Positions 1-6,221 are shown, counted from the first letter of the stretch. The stretch is DNA of 14,808 nucleotides from JACRLI01 sp035542815 (GCA_035542815.1 DATKKS010000087.1:1-14808); one strand, 5' to 3'. Notes: generated by a model from the letters alone, not told the origin. Program-made: numbers and translations.

Positions 1-101
1 TCCCGCCGCCGCTCGACAAGGGCAACGGGCAGAAGCTCGAGCCACTGGACGAGCTATTCGGCTGGCAACCCGTCGACGGCTTCGGCTGCGTGGTGTGGTG
101 A
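1..101 (+). CDS. C-terminal tail of a possible unidentified protein (partial)
   Basis: An open frame (codons starting at base 3) enters from the left edge and stops at the TGA at 99-101, giving 32 residues that end in GFGCVVW. The composition is protein-like: it mixes Leu, Asp, Glu and Trp rather than the Arg/Pro/Ala runs typical of shadow frames in GC-rich DNA. No motif is recognisable and the fragment is too short to assign a family. Frame 1 also stays open until about base 249, so the assignment rests mainly on amino-acid composition. If real, the gene is convergent with pcm and its stop lies about 235 bp from the pcm stop. Confidence 0.35.
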   Translation, partial: PPPLDKGNGQKLEPLDELFGWQPVDGFGCVVW

Positions 102-285
102 CAGCCGAGCGCCAGAAGGAGCACGAGACACAGCGCGAGCAACGGGGACGGCTGGCAAACCGGACACCCCCTACCCGCCTGGAGTGGTGCTGCAGGCATG
201 CCGCAGGATGCTTGCGCGCGCAATGCGCGCGGGCCAGAGCCTTCGGTGATCGCGGCCACACCCACTACGAGCCTCTCGTCAGAGC

Positions 286-301
286 GCCCGGAGTTCCGGG
301 C
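286..301 (-). terminator. Weak hairpin downstream of pcm
   Basis: A 6-bp perfect stem (GCCCGG/CCGGGC) with a 4-nt loop lies 36 bp past the pcm stop. There is no T-tract on either strand, so it is at best an imperfect terminator. The rest of the 102-336 gap shows only a 12-bp palindrome, TTGCGCGCGCAA, at 212-223, and no gene I would support. Confidence 0.25.
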
Positions 302-336
302 CTGAGCTGCGCGCGCTCCGTGGAGCCTTGCACCCC

Positions 337-1026
337 CTACCCCGGGAACCTCAGCGGCACGAACCTCACCGGCGTGAGGTTCGCGCGTTCGTAATCGGCG
401 CCGTGGCGGACGACGCGCACCAGCATCTGGTCGTCGTAATCGCCCAGCGGGGCCACCAGCCGGCCCCCGTCGCGCATCTGGCGCAGCAGCGCGGGCGGCA
501 CCTCCGGGGCGGCCGCGGCCACCGCCACGGCGTCGAACGGCGCGTGCTCGGCCCAGCCCAGCGTGCCGTCCCCGGAGCGCACCTCGAAGCCGCGGTAGCC
601 CAGGCGCTCCAGGCGCGCGCGGGATGCGGCGGCCAGCTCCGGGTCGATCTCCACGCCCCACACCACGCAACCCATCTCCACCAACACCGCGGTCTGGTAG
701 CCGGTTCCGGAGCCCACGTCCAGCACGTGCTGGCCGGGCTCGAGCTGCAGCGCCTGGCAGGTGAGGGCCACGATGTAGGGCTGGGAGATGGTCTCGCCCT
801 CGCCGATGGGCAGCGCCCGGTCCTGGTAGGCGGCGTAGCGCATGGGCGTGGGGAGGAACTCGTGCCGGGGCACCTTGCCCATGGCCTCCAGCACCCGCTC
901 GTCGCGGATGCCGCGGGCCCGGAGCTGGGTGCCCACCATCTCGCGCCGCTGGTGCTCGAAGGGCTCGGGGATGTCGGGGCCGCCGATGTGCGTGCGGCGC
1001 CAGCCGAAGGGGTTGAATCCAGCCAT
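337..1026 (-). CDS. pcm: Protein-L-isoaspartate O-methyltransferase
   Basis: A 229-residue cytosolic enzyme that uses S-adenosylmethionine to methylate isoaspartyl residues in aged proteins, starting their repair to normal aspartyl bonds. The family signature is clear. A MVGTQLRARGI segment (30-40) is followed by the PIMT-specific loop IGEGETISQPYIVA (74-87) and SAM motif I, DVGSGTGYQ (103-111), with an acidic strand end GVEIDPE (124-130). Length fits the usual 200-230 residues. I chose the ATG at 1026 over the in-frame GTG at 1086. The GTG is part of an extended -10 promoter (GTGCTATACT), so it would lie upstream of the transcript start, whereas the ATG has GAGG 9 nt upstream. It stands alone downstream of the crcB operon with its own promoter. 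Function is near certain from the motifs; the start is likely. Confidence 0.93.
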   Translation of the reverse strand: MAGFNPFGWRRTHIGGPDIPEPFEHQRREMVGTQLRARGIRDERVLEAMGKVPRHEFLPTPMRYAAYQDRALPIGEGETISQPYIVALTCQALQLEPGQHVLDVGSGTGYQTAVLVEMGCVVWGVEIDPELAAASRARLERLGYRGFEVRSGDGTLGWAEHAPFDAVAVAAAAPEVPPALLRQMRDGGRLVAPLGDYDDQMLVRVVRHGADYERANLTPVRFVPLRFPG

Positions 1027-1076
1027 CGGGAGAGGCCTCGGGGTCGGGGTTGGAGCATCGGTCCGGGCTCGCCACG

Positions 1077-1085
1077 AGTATAGCA
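1077..1085 (-). promoter_or_regulatory. Extended -10 promoter of pcm
   Basis: On the minus strand the sequence reads TGCTATACT, a TGn extension plus a near-consensus TATACT at 1077-1082, in otherwise extremely GC-rich DNA. No convincing -35 lies 17 bp upstream. The predicted start near 1070 leaves a leader of about 44 nt before the ATG at 1026. The 11-mer GGTGCTATACT also occurs, exactly, upstream of the nfeD-type gene. Confidence 0.6.
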
Positions 1086-1128
1086 CCGGGCCGCGGGGGC
1101 CCGCCGTGGCCGCGCCGCGCCGGCGAGT

Positions 1129-1143
1129 CCGCCCCCCGGGCGG
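1129..1143 (-). terminator. Possible weak terminator hairpin after the DUF190 gene
   Basis: A 6-bp perfect stem (CCGCCC/GGGCGG) with a 3-nt loop begins 5 bp beyond the DUF190 stop codon. There is no T-tract. It may attenuate read-through from the crcB operon into pcm, or may simply reflect the base composition. Confidence 0.3.
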
Positions 1144-1147
1144 CGGC

Positions 1148-1492
1148 CTACCGCTCCGCCCGGCCGCTCCTGTAGAACCGGATCCGCACCTTCTCCACGG
1201 TGGCCAGCCCTTCCGCGACCGCCTGGTCCACCACCGGCAGGAAGGCCTCGATCTTCTCCTCGGTGTCCACGATCTCGACCACCACCGGCAGGTCTTCCGA
1301 CAGGCGCAGGATCTTCGCGGTGTGCAGCCGGCTGTGGGCGCCGAACCCCTCGATGCCGCGCACCACGGTGGCCCCGGCCAGGCCGTGCTCGCGCGCCTTC
1401 CGCACCAGCCATTCGTACACCGGACGGCCTTCGTGCTTGTCGCTCTCGCCCACGAAGATCCGCAGCAGGTGTCCTTCTTCCGGGAGGGTCAT
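1148..1492 (-). CDS. DUF190 family (PII-like) protein of the crcB operon
   Basis: A 114-residue soluble protein of the DUF190 family, known for its small PII-like ferredoxin fold and for sitting beside crcB in many genomes; its biochemical role is not established. The sequence shows the family pattern: a first strand HLLRIFVGESDK (8-19), a helix VYEWLVRKAREHGLAGATVVRGIEGFG (25-51, the most conserved part), then HTAKILRLSEDLPVVVEIVDTEEKIEAFLP (57-86). The start is the ATG at 1492, which has GGAGG 8 nt upstream. The longer reading from a TTG at 1507 would overlap that ribosome binding site. A single base separates the crcB stop from this ATG, so translation is probably coupled and the gene falls under the same fluoride riboswitch. 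A role in fluoride tolerance is inferred from context only. Confidence 0.88.
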   Translation of the reverse strand: MTLPEEGHLLRIFVGESDKHEGRPVYEWLVRKAREHGLAGATVVRGIEGFGAHSRLHTAKILRLSEDLPVVVEIVDTEEKIEAFLPVVDQAVAEGLATVEKVRIRFYRSGRAER

Positions 1493-1493
1493 C

Positions 1494-1880
1494 TCACGCA
1501 CCTCCAAGCAGCCGGCCGGCGACGTGGCCGGCCCACACCGCGCCGAGCCCCAGCCCCAGCTGCAGCCCGACCGATCCTAGGGCCGCGCCGGCCTCGCCGT
1601 CACGCAGCAACTGGAAGGTCTCGTAGCCGAAGCTGGAGAACGTGGTGAAGCCGCCCAGCACCCCGATGAACAGGAACGCCCGGGTGGCTCCCGAGAAGAG
1701 CCCGCGCGCCTCGGCCAGCTCGGACAGGAACCCGATAGCGAGGCACCCGAGGACGTTCACGGCCAGGGTCTCGAGCGGGAAGGTGGCTCCCTGTTTGGCC
1801 CTGACCATCAGCCCGCCCAGCAGGTACCGGGCCATGGTGCCCAGGCAGCCGCCCAGGCCCACGATGAGAAGTCTCTGCAT
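1494..1880 (-). CDS. crcB: Fluoride ion channel CrcB/Fluc
   Basis: A 128-residue inner-membrane protein with four transmembrane helices. Family members form dual-topology dimers that export fluoride. Diagnostic motifs are GGCLGTMARY (10-19), FPLETLAVNVLGC with the conserved pore Asn42, and GVLGGFTTFSSFGYE (73-87) carrying the two pore phenylalanines (F81, F84) and the TTFS turn associated with the central sodium site. The ATG at 1880 has GGAGG 8 nt upstream. A longer in-frame reading to about 1973 would run back through the riboswitch terminator and is rejected. Length matches the usual 120-130 residues. It is the first gene of a two-gene operon with DUF190 and is preceded by a fluoride riboswitch, which independently confirms the identity. 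A single crcB suggests a homodimer. Confidence 0.97.
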   Translation of the reverse strand: MQRLLIVGLGGCLGTMARYLLGGLMVRAKQGATFPLETLAVNVLGCLAIGFLSELAEARGLFSGATRAFLFIGVLGGFTTFSSFGYETFQLLRDGEAGAALGSVGLQLGLGLGAVWAGHVAGRLLGGA

Positions 1881-1923
1881 CCAACGCCCCTCCGGCAGCA
1901 GGTTGGCCCCCCGGTCCGGGGCC

Positions 1924-1959
1924 GAAAAAAGACGACCCCCACCGGCTTCGGTAGGAGTC
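1924..1959 (-). terminator. Intrinsic terminator of the fluoride riboswitch (expression platform)
   Basis: On the minus strand an 11-bp stem (GACTCCTACCG, loop AAGC, CGGTGGGGGTC, two G-U pairs) is followed within 3 nt by a run of six T. Its 5' arm is the conserved 3' strand of the aptamer. Folding the ligand-bound aptamer and folding the terminator should therefore exclude each other, giving read-through into crcB when fluoride is bound. The crcB ribosome binding site lies about 35 nt further on. Confidence 0.9.
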
Positions 1960-2000
1960 ATCAGCCCGTGCACGGGCGGTTCAGGGCGAACTCCATCGCC
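1950..2000 (-). ncRNA. Fluoride riboswitch aptamer (crcB motif)
   Basis: The minus strand carries the crcB-motif consensus in order. GGCGATGG then AGTTCGCC (2000-1985) is followed by the linker CTGAACC. A P3-type hairpin, GCCCG-TGCA-CGGGC, covers 1977-1964. The 3' block TGATGACTCCTACC ends at 1950. Family aptamers bind fluoride through a magnesium cluster. It lies 70 nt upstream of the crcB ATG and about 5 nt after the predicted transcript start. Its 3' block is shared with a terminator, implying a transcriptional ON switch. Confidence 0.95.
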
Positions 2001-2011
2001 TCGATGGCGGG

Positions 2012-2040
2012 AGCCTACCAGCCGCCGGGAGGCGTGTCCA
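2012..2040 (-). promoter_or_regulatory. Sigma70-type promoter of the crcB-DUF190 operon
   Basis: On the minus strand TGGACA (-35, 2035-2040) and TAGGCT (-10, 2012-2017) are exactly 17 bp apart, with TGG directly before the -10 as a partial extension. The start would fall near 2004-2006, just upstream of the aptamer at 2000, as expected for a riboswitch leader. Confidence 0.68.
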
Positions 2041-2110
2041 GGCGCGCCGCCGCGGGGTCGCGCCGGACTGCCACGACGGGCTGCCGCGCCAGTTCCGCGG
2101 CCCGGATTCC

Positions 2111-2129
2111 GCCCGGCGCCGCGCCGGGC
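2111..2129. repeat. 19-bp inverted repeat in the crcB/nfeD divergent region
   Basis: Two perfect 9-bp arms, GCCCGGCGC and GCGCCGGGC, flank a single C. With almost no loop it would suit a dimeric protein-binding site better than an RNA hairpin. It sits 71 bp upstream of the crcB -35 and 37 bp upstream of the extended -10 of the nfeD-type gene. Chance is possible at this GC content. Confidence 0.35.
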
Positions 2130-2166
2130 CAGCGCCCCTCCGCCCCCGGCCGGGCCTGTCCGGCGG

Positions 2167-2175
2167 TGCTATACT
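2167..2175 (+). promoter_or_regulatory. Extended -10 promoter of the NfeD-type protease gene
   Basis: TGCTATACT (TGn plus TATACT) stands out in GC-rich surroundings; no good -35 is visible. Transcription would start near 2182, leaving a very short leader that begins about where the Shine-Dalgarno sequence (GGGAGG, 2183-2188) starts. The 11-mer GGTGCTATACT is identical to the pcm promoter. Confidence 0.6.
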
Positions 2176-2197
2176 GGCCCCTGGGAGGACCCTCGTC

Positions 2198-3526
2198 ATG
2201 ACATGCCGCCCCAAGAGCCGTCGCCCCCGCCCCCGACGCTTCCCCGTGGGTCTCGCGCTCTCCCTCATCTGCCTGGCCGCGGGCCTCGTGGCCACCGGCA
2301 GCTGGGGCAGCCCGCCGATGGTCCAGACGGTCCAGCTCGAGGGCACGGTCAACCCGGCTTCCGCGGAGCTGGTGGTCTCCGCCATCCAGCAGGCGGAGCG
2401 GGCCCAGCGCGAGGCGGTCATCCTGGAGATCGACACCCCCGGCGGCCTCGACACCTCCATGCGCGACATGGTCAAGGCCATCCTGGCCTCGGACGTGCCG
2501 GTGGTGGCCTACGTCTACCCCACCGGCGCCCGCTCGGCCTCCGCCGGGGTGTTCCTGTTGGCGGCCTCGCACGTGGCGGCCATGTCCCCGGGCACCAACC
2601 TGGGCGCGGCGCACCCGGTGGGCATGGGCGGGGCGCTACCGGACTCGGTGATGTCGGGCAAGGTCACCAACGACGCCGCGGCCTACATCCGCTCCCTGGC
2701 CGCCCACCGCGGGCGGAACGTGGAGTGGTTCGAGGAGGCGGTGCGCAAGAGCGTCTCGGCCACCGAGACGGAGGCCCTGGACAAGCACCTCATCGACCTG
2801 GTGGCCCGGGACGAGGGCGACCTGCTGGCCAAGCTGGACGGCCGCAAGGTGACGCTCTCCAGCGGCGTGACCGCCACCCTCCGCACCAAGAACGCGGTGC
2901 TGGTGCGGACGCCGATCTCGCTCCGAATCCGCATCCTCAACGGCCTGTCGGACCCCAACATCGCCTACCTGCTGCTGACCCTGGGCTTCTACGGCATCCT
3001 GTTCGAGCTGATGCACCCGGGCTCGGTGTTCCCCGGGGTGATGGGCGGGCTGGCGCTCCTGCTGGGCTTCTTCGCCCTGCAGACCCTGCCGGTCAACTAC
3101 GTGGGGGTGCTGCTGATCCTGTTCGCCATGGTGCTGTTCATCGTGGACATCAAGGCCCCCACCCACGGGGTGCTCACCATCGGCGGGGTGATCTCGTTCA
3201 TCATGGGCTCGGTGATGCTGATCCGGGGGCGGGGCTCGGAGGTGCATGTGGCAGGCGGGCTGGTGGCGCTGATGACCGTGCTCACGGTGGCCTTCTTCAC
3301 CTGGATCGTGGGGGCCGCCATCCGGTCCCGGCGGCTGCCGGTGGCCACCGGGCGGCGGGGCCTGGTGGGGGAGTCGGGGACCGTCGCGAAGGCCCTGTCG
3401 CCAGTCGGAACTGTTTTCGTGGATGGAACTTACTGGTCAGCAGTGGGCACCGAGTCGCTGCCCGTCGGGACCGCCATCAAGGTGGTGGAGGTGAAAGGCT
3501 TGACCTTGAAGGTGGAAAGGGCCTAG
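2198..3526 (+). CDS. NfeD family membrane-bound serine protease (ClpP class)
   Basis: A 442-residue long-form NfeD protein. After a basic N-terminus and a signal or anchor helix (about 17-34), residues 43-210 form a ClpP/SppA-like protease domain: LEIDTPGG (76-83), then RSASAG with the expected nucleophile Ser115, and Lys155 in SGKVTNDA as the likely general base. The 40-residue spacing resembles the Ser97/Lys138 dyad of the archaeal homologue PH1510. Residues about 255-375 hold several membrane helices. The C-terminus (386-442) has the NfeD OB-fold pattern, with GESGTV, PVGTVFVDGTYWSAV and VEVKGLTLKVE. In this family the protease partners with SPFH/stomatin proteins, and a slipin gene follows 200 bp downstream. 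GGGAGG 9 nt before the ATG fixes the start. The precise substrate here is inferred. Confidence 0.92.
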   Translation: MTCRPKSRRPRPRRFPVGLALSLICLAAGLVATGSWGSPPMVQTVQLEGTVNPASAELVVSAIQQAERAQREAVILEIDTPGGLDTSMRDMVKAILASDVPVVAYVYPTGARSASAGVFLLAASHVAAMSPGTNLGAAHPVGMGGALPDSVMSGKVTNDAAAYIRSLAAHRGRNVEWFEEAVRKSVSATETEALDKHLIDLVARDEGDLLAKLDGRKVTLSSGVTATLRTKNAVLVRTPISLRIRILNGLSDPNIAYLLLTLGFYGILFELMHPGSVFPGVMGGLALLLGFFALQTLPVNYVGVLLILFAMVLFIVDIKAPTHGVLTIGGVISFIMGSVMLIRGRGSEVHVAGGLVALMTVLTVAFFTWIVGAAIRSRRLPVATGRRGLVGESGTVAKALSPVGTVFVDGTYWSAVGTESLPVGTAIKVVEVKGLTLKVERA

Positions 3527-3594
3527 CCTCACCGGGCACTGCTAAGGGCGCGCCCGCGTCCGCATAACTTGCGAATCCAAACCTCACGCGCCGG

Positions 3595-3614
3595 CCGGGT
3601 GAATGGCCCGGTTT
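3595..3614 (+). terminator. Weak hairpin with short T-run after the protease gene
   Basis: CCGGG and CCCGG flank a 7-nt loop, followed by TTT. It lies 69 bp past the protease stop in the 199-bp gap before the slipin gene. The stem is short, so partial termination or none is possible. I found no convincing promoter in the rest of the gap, so the two genes may still be co-transcribed. Confidence 0.3.
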
Positions 3615-3725
3615 CCCGACGGGCCTGCGCGTGGTCGCAGCCAGTTTCCAGGGATTGGGACTCTTCGGCCCGCCGCGCCCCCTGCGTCCGCCCGGAGCCC
3701 CCATCACGAAGGATCGAGGCACACC

Positions 3726-4514
3726 ATGGTCCCGGTTTCCCTGTTCTTCCTGTTCCTGATCGTCGTCCTGGTGATTTCCCTGCTCTCCAACTCCCTCAAG
3801 GTGCTGCGGGAGTACGAGCGGGCGGTGGTGTTCCGGCTGGGCCGGCTGATCGGGGAGAAGGGCCCGGGACTGATCCTGCTCATCCCCATCGTGGACCGCA
3901 TGGTGAAGGTGAGCCTGCGCACGGTCCCCATGGACGTGCCGCCCCAGGACATCATCACCCGGGACAACGTCACGGTGAAGGTAAACGCGGTGATCTTCTT
4001 CCGGGTGATCGACGCGCGCCAGGCGGTGGTGCAGGTGGACAACTTCCTGTACGCCACCTCCCAGATCTCGCAGACCACGCTGCGCTCCATCCTGGGACAG
4101 CAGGAGTTGGACGAGCTGCTCTCGGAGCGCGACAAGCTCAACATGGCGCTGCAGCAGGTGATCGACCGCCAGACCGAGCCATGGGGCGTGAAGGTCGCGG
4201 CGGTGGAAGTTAAGAACGTGGACCTGCCCCAGGAGATGCAGCGCGCCATCGCGCGGCAGGCGGAGGCCGAGCGGGAGCGCCGCGCCAAGGTGATCAACGC
4301 CGAGGGCGAGCTGCAGGCTTCCAAGAAGCTGGCGGAGGCGGCGCAGATCATGGGGGCCAGCCCCATCACCCTGCAGCTGCGCTTCCTGCAGACGCTGGCG
4401 GAAGTGGCCTCGGAAAAGAACTCCACCACCATCTTCCCCGTGCCGATCGACCTGTTCGCTCCGTTCATCCAGAAGATGAACCGGGAGCTGGCCGGCCCGT
4501 CGGCCCAGGGCTAG
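3726..4514 (+). CDS. Slipin / SPFH (stomatin-prohibitin) family membrane protein
   Basis: A 262-residue stomatin-like protein. One N-terminal membrane helix (about 3-21) is followed at once by the slipin signature SLKVLREYERAVVFRLGRL (23-41) and KGPGLILLIPIVDRMVKVSLRT (45-66). The SPFH core then runs through QDIITRDNVTVKVNAVIFFRV (74-94), with a charged helical region QRAIARQAEAERERRAKVINAEGE (172-195) that drives oligomer formation in relatives. The hydrophobic C-terminal stretch near 235-248 is where NfeD proteases cut archaeal homologues. Family members build large membrane-associated rings or microdomains. The ATG at 3726 is preferred (GAGG 6 nt upstream); a longer frame from 3603 adds only unrelated Arg/Pro-rich residues. 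The neighbouring NfeD gene supports a protease-slipin pair, and an SRPBCC gene follows 21 bp on. Confidence 0.94.
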   Translation: MVPVSLFFLFLIVVLVISLLSNSLKVLREYERAVVFRLGRLIGEKGPGLILLIPIVDRMVKVSLRTVPMDVPPQDIITRDNVTVKVNAVIFFRVIDARQAVVQVDNFLYATSQISQTTLRSILGQQELDELLSERDKLNMALQQVIDRQTEPWGVKVAAVEVKNVDLPQEMQRAIARQAEAERERRAKVINAEGELQASKKLAEAAQIMGASPITLQLRFLQTLAEVASEKNSTTIFPVPIDLFAPFIQKMNRELAGPSAQG

Positions 4515-4535
4515 CGCCCGGGAGGACCCGTGGGC

Positions 4536-5258
4536 ATGAGGACAGCGGAGCAACTGCAGCGCCGGACGCGGGGCGGGGGCCGCGCGGCGGCCGGGCTGTG
4601 CGGCCTGGCCGCGCTGGCCGTGCTGCTCGCCTGGGCCAGCCCCGCGCGGGCCGAGGAGGCCGCCCGGGAGGCGGCCGCGGAGGCCACGGCGGAAGCCGCC
4701 GCCGAGGCCACCGACGTGGGCGAGAGCGTGGGCACGCCGGACACCCAGAAGGTGCCCGGCGAGCGGGCGGACGTGCACTCCACGGTGTACATCCCGGCCC
4801 GTCCCGAGTCGGTCTGGAGCGTGCTCACCGACTACGACCACCTGCGCGACTTCATCCCCGGGCTGCTGGAGAGCCGGCTGCTCGAGGACCACGGCTCGGT
4901 CAAGCTGATCGAGCAGGTCGGCCACGGCTCGTGGCTGTTCCTGGGCAAGAAGGCCCGGGTGGTGCTGGAGGTGGAGGAGCGCCGGCCCTCGCGGCTGGAG
5001 TTCCACGTGGTGGACGGCGACTTCGACGTGTTCGACGGCGCGTGGGAGCTGTACCCGCGCCAGGGCGGGCACGCCACGCTGCTCAGCTACCGCCTGACCG
5101 TCCGGCCCAAGTTCTTCGCGCCCGGCTTCGCGGTGAAGCACGTGCTGCGGAGGGACGTTCCGCAGCGGTTGATGGCCATCCGCGACCACGTGGTGAGCCT
5201 CAACTTGCCGCTCGCCGGCGCCGGGGCGCCCAGCCAGCCGAACGGCGCGGCCCGGTAG
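4536..5258 (+). CDS. Exported SRPBCC/START-like (polyketide cyclase/Coq10-type) protein
   Basis: A 240-residue protein with a signal peptide: a basic start, hydrophobic core LCGLAALAVLLAWA (21-34) and likely cleavage after ARA (37-39). A low-complexity Ala/Glu linker follows (40-60). Residues about 78-225 match the SRPBCC helix-grip fold of the cyclase/aromatase and Coq10 group, with STVYIPARPESVWSVLTDYDHLRDFIPGL (82-110) as the typical first strand and helix. Such folds bind lipids or hydrophobic ligands; the ligand here is unknown. Export is less usual for this fold and suggests a role in the envelope or periplasm. A GGGAGG lies 10 nt before the ATG at 4536; a GTG at 4530 is possible but only 4 nt from it. 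It starts 21 bp after the slipin stop and is probably co-transcribed with it. Confidence 0.82.
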   Translation: MRTAEQLQRRTRGGGRAAAGLCGLAALAVLLAWASPARAEEAAREAAAEATAEAAAEATDVGESVGTPDTQKVPGERADVHSTVYIPARPESVWSVLTDYDHLRDFIPGLLESRLLEDHGSVKLIEQVGHGSWLFLGKKARVVLEVEERRPSRLEFHVVDGDFDVFDGAWELYPRQGGHATLLSYRLTVRPKFFAPGFAVKHVLRRDVPQRLMAIRDHVVSLNLPLAGAGAPSQPNGAAR

Positions 5259-5292
5259 GCCGGTCCCCGGCCGCCTGGATCCCGCGGCGCGC

Positions 5293-5312
5293 GGCGGCCC
5301 ACCGGGGCCGCC
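5293..5312 (+). terminator. Hairpin downstream of the SRPBCC gene
   Basis: An 8-bp perfect stem, GGCGGCCC/GGGCCGCC, with loop ACCG, 34 bp past the SRPBCC stop. It is followed by a run of C rather than T, so it is a structural rather than a classic intrinsic terminator. Confidence 0.35.
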
Positions 5313-5339
5313 CCCCCCGCCGCTCGAAGACCGCCCTGC

Positions 5340-5370
5340 GGGCCGCGCCGAACGCGTGTCGGCGCGGCCC
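5340..5370 (+). terminator. 12-bp perfect inverted repeat before the LolA-like gene
   Basis: GGGCCGCGCCGA and its exact reverse complement flank a 7-nt loop containing the palindrome ACGCGT. There is no T-tract. It lies 24 bp upstream of the ribosome binding site of the next gene, so it is either a terminator for the envelope operon or a structure in the 5' leader of the LolA-like gene. Confidence 0.4.
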
Positions 5371-5407
5371 CGCACCTGTCCATCCGTGCCGCAGAAGGAA
5401 CCGCCCC

Positions 5408-6205
5408 ATGAGAAGCCTGCTCGTATCCGCGGCGTTGCTGGCCGCGGCCGCCACCCTGGCGCAGGCGTCGGACCCGCCCACGCGGTTCGACCCCGCCGGC
5501 TCCGATCCCCGCGCCATCCAGCTCGTGGACAGCGTCCAGCAGGCCCTGGGCATGCCCGGGGCGTGGCGCGACGCGCACTGCATCGAGTTCACCTTCGGCC
5601 AGGCCCGCGGCGACAGCATGCTGGCCCCCGGGCGCCGCCACTGCTGGGACACCTGGACCAACCGCTACCGGGTGGAGGGCTTCGCCAAATCCCTGGGCAA
5701 GTCCTACGTGGTGATCTTCGGGAACGTGAACGACCCGCACACCGCGCGGGTGTGGCTGGACGGCCAGCTGCAGACCGCCGACTCCACGGTGTCGAAGTTC
5801 GCCCAGGCCGGCTACGGCGCGTACATCAACGACACCTACTGGCTGCTGATGCCCTACAAGATGAAGGACCCCGGGGTGCACCTGCGCTGGATGGGCGCCC
5901 AGCGTGACTCGGCCAGCGGCGCGGACTACGAGGCCGTGGGGCTGTCGTTCGACAAGGTGGGACTGACCCCGCTGGACCACTACACCGTGTGGATCGACCC
6001 GGCCACCCACCGAGTGGCCAAGTGGCAGTACTTCGACGGGCAGCACCCGGGCAACACCATGATCGCCGGGTGGGAGGACTACCGAGAGGCCGGCTCGCTG
6101 TGGATCTCCCAGCGGCGCCCGATCCTGGGCCACCCGGTGGCGGTGGTGCTGCGCGACGTGGCGGTCTCGAGCAGCGTGCCCGAGGCGAAGTTCCAGGGGC
6201 CGTAG
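5408..6205 (+). CDS. Exported protein, LolA-like fold suspected, function unknown
   Basis: A 265-residue protein with a classical signal peptide (hydrophobic 3-18, cleavage after AQA, 18-20). The mature part alternates short strands rich in aromatic residues: HCIEFTFGQARGD (58-70), RHCWDTWTNRYRVEG (77-91), ARVWLDGQLQ (113-122), then NDTYWLLMPYKMKDPGV (141-157), DHYTVWIDPATHRVAKWQY (190-208) and GWEDYREAGSLWISQRR (221-237). This strand pattern, and the YWLLMPYK-MKDPGV block especially, resembles DUF6503-type or outer-membrane lipoprotein-sorting-like proteins, which share the half-barrel fold of LolA. I give no specific function. There is no lipobox, so it is probably soluble in the periplasm. 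The ATG is fixed by AGAAGGA 8 nt upstream. Hairpins on both sides suggest it can be transcribed as a single gene. Confidence 0.75.
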   Translation: MRSLLVSAALLAAAATLAQASDPPTRFDPAGSDPRAIQLVDSVQQALGMPGAWRDAHCIEFTFGQARGDSMLAPGRRHCWDTWTNRYRVEGFAKSLGKSYVVIFGNVNDPHTARVWLDGQLQTADSTVSKFAQAGYGAYINDTYWLLMPYKMKDPGVHLRWMGAQRDSASGADYEAVGLSFDKVGLTPLDHYTVWIDPATHRVAKWQYFDGQHPGNTMIAGWEDYREAGSLWISQRRPILGHPVAVVLRDVAVSSSVPEAKFQGP

Positions 6206-6221
6206 GGGCTGGCTCGCCCGC

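Noticed and set aside
165..342. 12-mer CACCCCCTACCC-type direct repeat (165-176 and 331-342; first copy reads from base 165)
   Set aside because: Two short copies about 166 bp apart without flanking structure; no sign of attachment site or mobile element.
95..394. Plus-strand ORF of 99 codons over the pcm 3' end
   Set aside because: Translation is Arg/Pro/Cys-rich with no family pattern, no good SD, and it overlaps the well-supported pcm gene.
3477..5375. Minus-strand open frame of 632 codons across protease, slipin and SRPBCC genes
   Set aside because: No recognisable domain and antisense to three genes with clear motifs and ribosome binding sites.
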